Assembly: GCA_029251065.1 (NCBI GenBank)
Contig: JAQXEB010000202.1
Location: 1 to 9,372, forward strand
Origin: Luminiphilus sp.
GTDB taxonomy: Bacteria > Pseudomonadota > Gammaproteobacteria > Pseudomonadales > Halieaceae
Reading direction: 5' to 3'
Length of the DNA stretch: 9,372 nt
In this document: positions 8,364 through 9,372 of the stretch, one piece after another
Numbering within the stretch: position 1 is the stretch's first letter
Layout of the letters: each line of letters starts with the position of its first letter
The notes under the pieces: model-generated
Seen by the model: the letters and a program-made list of their open reading frames with translations, nothing else
Told to the model about the DNA's origin: nothing
Databases searched by the model: none
Made by a program: the position numbers and the translations under genes

Positions 8364-8887
8364 GAGTTGACCCCCGCTGAAAACTCATCGGGCATCAGCG
8401 TTGTGAGACCCTCTCGTCCGCCCGCCTTGGCTTGCTGGAACTTAAGCAAAAACTGTATCGCGTTGACGACATAAGCGGCGTAAGCCGCTAAGGCCACCCA
8501 CATTTGATCTTGAGCTGACCCTGCACCTGAGAACCACATCACAAGGTAAAGCGTGTGGAGTGCGATAACCCCCATGCTCACCACGTCTTCCCAAAAGAAC
8601 GAGGACGCAAAAAGATAGCGCCCAAACACGACTTTCTCCCAAATCGCACCCGTCACCATGATGGTATAGAGGATACCCGTCTTAACAACCACGGATGCGC
8701 TGGCCGCAAAAAGTCCTGTTCCATTAAGCAAGAAGTTAACGACAAGCACAGTGCTCACCGCAAACACCAGGAACTGCAAGGGTGCTAACACGCCTTGGAC
8801 TAAGGTCCACACCGTTTCATCACGGCGCAATTTCTGTTCGGGCGTGTACAAACCAGCGCCTCTCACTTCTTTATTTTTATCATTCAC
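8360..8887 (-). CDS. bchF: 3-vinyl (bacterio)chlorophyllide hydratase BchF
   Basis: BchF adds water to the C3 vinyl group of chlorophyllide or bacteriochlorophyllide to give the 3-hydroxyethyl form needed for bacteriochlorophyll a. The 175-residue protein has the family start LYTPEQKLRRDETVWTLVQG (13-32) and the charged IWEKVVFGRYLF...FFWEDVVSM stretch (82-105). It has about four hydrophobic segments (29-53, 63-83, 101-120, 129-148), so it is an integral inner-membrane protein. The C-terminal tail KFQQAKAGGREGLTTLMPDE is also family-like. No in-frame ATG exists between the upstream stop (8933-8935) and the conserved region. The GTG at 8887 is the best start, with only a weak GGGG element upstream. 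An in-frame GTG at codon 8 is an alternative. It is the promoter-proximal gene of the operon and probably controlled by the operator upstream. Confidence 0.96.
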   Translation of the reverse strand: MNDKNKEVRGAGLYTPEQKLRRDETVWTLVQGVLAPLQFLVFAVSTVLVVNFLLNGTGLFAASASVVVKTGILYTIMVTGAIWEKVVFGRYLFASSFFWEDVVSMGVIALHTLYLVMWFSGAGSAQDQMWVALAAYAAYVVNAIQFLLKFQQAKAGGREGLTTLMPDEFSAGVNS

Positions 8888-8944
8888 GCCACATACCCCG
8901 TTCCGCGTAAAACACGCAGATTTAGCGACATCTTATTGATTTCC

Positions 8945-8973
8945 AGAGTAGTAGCCGGCTATTTAGGTGTCAA
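8945..8973 (-). promoter_or_regulatory. Predicted sigma-70 promoter of the bchF operon
   Basis: On the minus strand a perfect TTGACA -35 hexamer (plus coordinates 8968-8973) is followed, after exactly 17 nt, by TACTCT (8945-8950). TACTCT matches the TATAAT consensus at only three of six positions, so the -10 is weak. Transcription would start near 8938, leaving a leader of about 50 nt before the bchF GTG. The strong -35 with a poor -10 and an overlapping repressor palindrome is like the bch and crt promoters described in Rhodobacter. The hexamers and spacing are seen directly; promoter activity is inferred. Confidence 0.6.
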
Positions 8974-8985
8974 CAAAATATTACA
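8968..8985. promoter_or_regulatory. PpsR/CrtJ operator palindrome (TGT-N12-ACA)
   Basis: The sequence TGTCAACAAAATATTACA fits the PpsR/CrtJ consensus TGT-N12-ACA exactly in outer triplets and spacing. The inner positions TGTCA and TTACA are close to the extended TGTCA-N8-TGACA form. It lies between bchF and the ppsR-like gene and covers the -35 hexamer of the predicted bchF promoter, so a bound repressor would block RNA polymerase. The core is AT-rich. PpsR/CrtJ tetramers usually bind pairs of such sites; I found only one exact match in this intergenic stretch, with one imperfect candidate at 9034-9052. Confidence 0.7.
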
Positions 8986-9033
8986 GTGATCCTGAACTAC
9001 AAATTGGACGTATTAGAAGGATTGACGGTGAAG

Positions 9034-9052
9034 TGTAAGCAGCATGATGACA
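9034..9052. promoter_or_regulatory. Imperfect PpsR-type half-site pair (TGT-N13-ACA)
   Basis: TGTAA...TGACA half-sites are separated by 13 instead of 12 bases between the outer triplets. The downstream half, TGACA, is the exact consensus half-site. It sits about 66 bp centre to centre from the exact operator and about 75 bp before the ppsR-like start. A TTGACG element (9022-9027) lies just upstream on the plus strand and could be a -35 for ppsR, but no convincing -10 follows at normal spacing (best is CATGAT at 9043-9048 after 15 nt). The site could serve as a weaker second repressor contact or be chance; the extra base weakens the case. Confidence 0.25.
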
Positions 9053-9126
9053 TCCACAATTCGCGTGTGTACCATTCCGCGATCCTCACAAAGACCACAC
9101 GAGCCCGTTGTAGAGCCACGTCCGCA

Positions 9127-9372
9127 ATGAATATGATGTCAGAACTCTCCTCCGAAGCGCTGCTTCAACACCTTGCCAGCATCCAGCTCGTGGTAAACGA
9201 ATCGGGCATCGTCGTGGATGCACAGGTCAGTGGACCATCAAGCACGTTGCAGCCTGAGGACATCGTTGGGCATCACTTGCCGGACTTGGTCGATCCAAGC
9301 TCCAAGGAGACAGTACAGGCGAAATTAGCAGAAGCGCGTCGAACACCCGGCACCCCGATTCGCTGCGACACC
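9127..9372 (+). CDS. ppsR: Probable PpsR/CrtJ transcriptional repressor of photosynthesis genes, N-terminal fragment
   Basis: The plus-strand frame opens at ATG 9127 and continues to the window edge for 82 codons without a stop, starting MNMMSELSSEALLQHLASIQ. Other possible starts are the ATGs at 9133 and 9136; the Shine-Dalgarno signal is weak (TAGAG about 12 nt upstream). Residues about 9-75 read like a divergent N-terminal PAS domain: a helix SSEALLQHLASI, a strand pair VVNESGIVVDA, an IVGHHLPDLVD turn and a helix SKETVQAKLAEARR. This layout matches the opening of PpsR/CrtJ, a redox- and light-responsive repressor with several PAS domains and a C-terminal Fis-type helix-turn-helix. That HTH lies outside the window, so the fragment alone would also fit another PAS sensor. 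The neighbouring bchF promoter with an exact PpsR-type operator is the main support for the name. It is transcribed divergently from bchF. Confidence 0.68.
   Translation, partial: MNMMSELSSEALLQHLASIQLVVNESGIVVDAQVSGPSSTLQPEDIVGHHLPDLVDPSSKETVQAKLAEARRTPGTPIRCDT

Noticed and set aside
9067..9126. GTG at 9067 as an upstream start for the ppsR-like gene
   Set aside because: The frame is open there, but the added residues are Arg/Thr/Cys-rich and unlike the start of PpsR proteins. The ATG at 9127 directly precedes the PAS-like region.
8888..9126. A small gene such as ppaA/aerR, an RNA gene or a terminator between bchF and ppsR
   Set aside because: No convincing frame, no strong stem-loop with a T-run and no tRNA-like fold is visible; divergent promoters explain the region.

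Overview
The window is one end of a bacterial photosynthesis gene cluster. Six complete genes and one partial gene lie on the minus strand in the order bchF-bchN-bchB-bchH-bchL-bchM-lhaA. A partial gene on the plus strand, read as the N-terminus of the photosynthesis repressor PpsR/CrtJ, diverges from bchF. This bchFNBHLM-lhaA arrangement is the conserved core of purple-bacterial (proteobacterial) photosynthesis superoperons, which normally continue into puhA. The moderate GC content and the divergent ppsR make me lean towards a marine gammaproteobacterial aerobic anoxygenic phototroph of the OM60/NOR5 (Halieaceae) type. That taxonomic placement is an inference that I could not test by alignment.

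Layout in transcription order. bchF (8887-8360) is followed by bchN (8363-7074), bchB (7083-5521), bchH (5549-1812), bchL (1815-910), bchM (910-206) and the first 70 codons of lhaA (212 to the window edge). Every adjacent pair overlaps, by 1 to 29 nt, and no gap could hold an internal terminator. This is one translationally coupled transcription unit. The 239-nt stretch at 8888-9126 is the only non-coding DNA. It carries a consensus TGT-N12-ACA palindrome (8968-8985) that overlaps a perfect TTGACA -35 hexamer directed at bchF. The ppsR-like reading frame starts at 9127 and runs off the right edge.

How the genes work together. BchH is the porphyrin-binding subunit of magnesium chelatase and makes Mg-protoporphyrin IX. 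BchM methylates this to the monomethyl ester. After ring E is closed by enzymes encoded elsewhere, BchL (reductase) and BchN-BchB (catalytic) form dark-operative protochlorophyllide reductase. BchF then hydrates the 3-vinyl group on the way to bacteriochlorophyllide. LhaA is a membrane protein tied to light-harvesting 1 assembly. PpsR would repress the operon at the palindrome under oxidising or high-light conditions.

I found no mobile element, CRISPR array, tRNA or rRNA, and no evidence of an undescribed system. The points most worth a second look are regulatory: the operator/promoter overlap, the divergent ppsR with no ppaA/aerR gene in between, and a possible second, imperfect operator nearer to ppsR.
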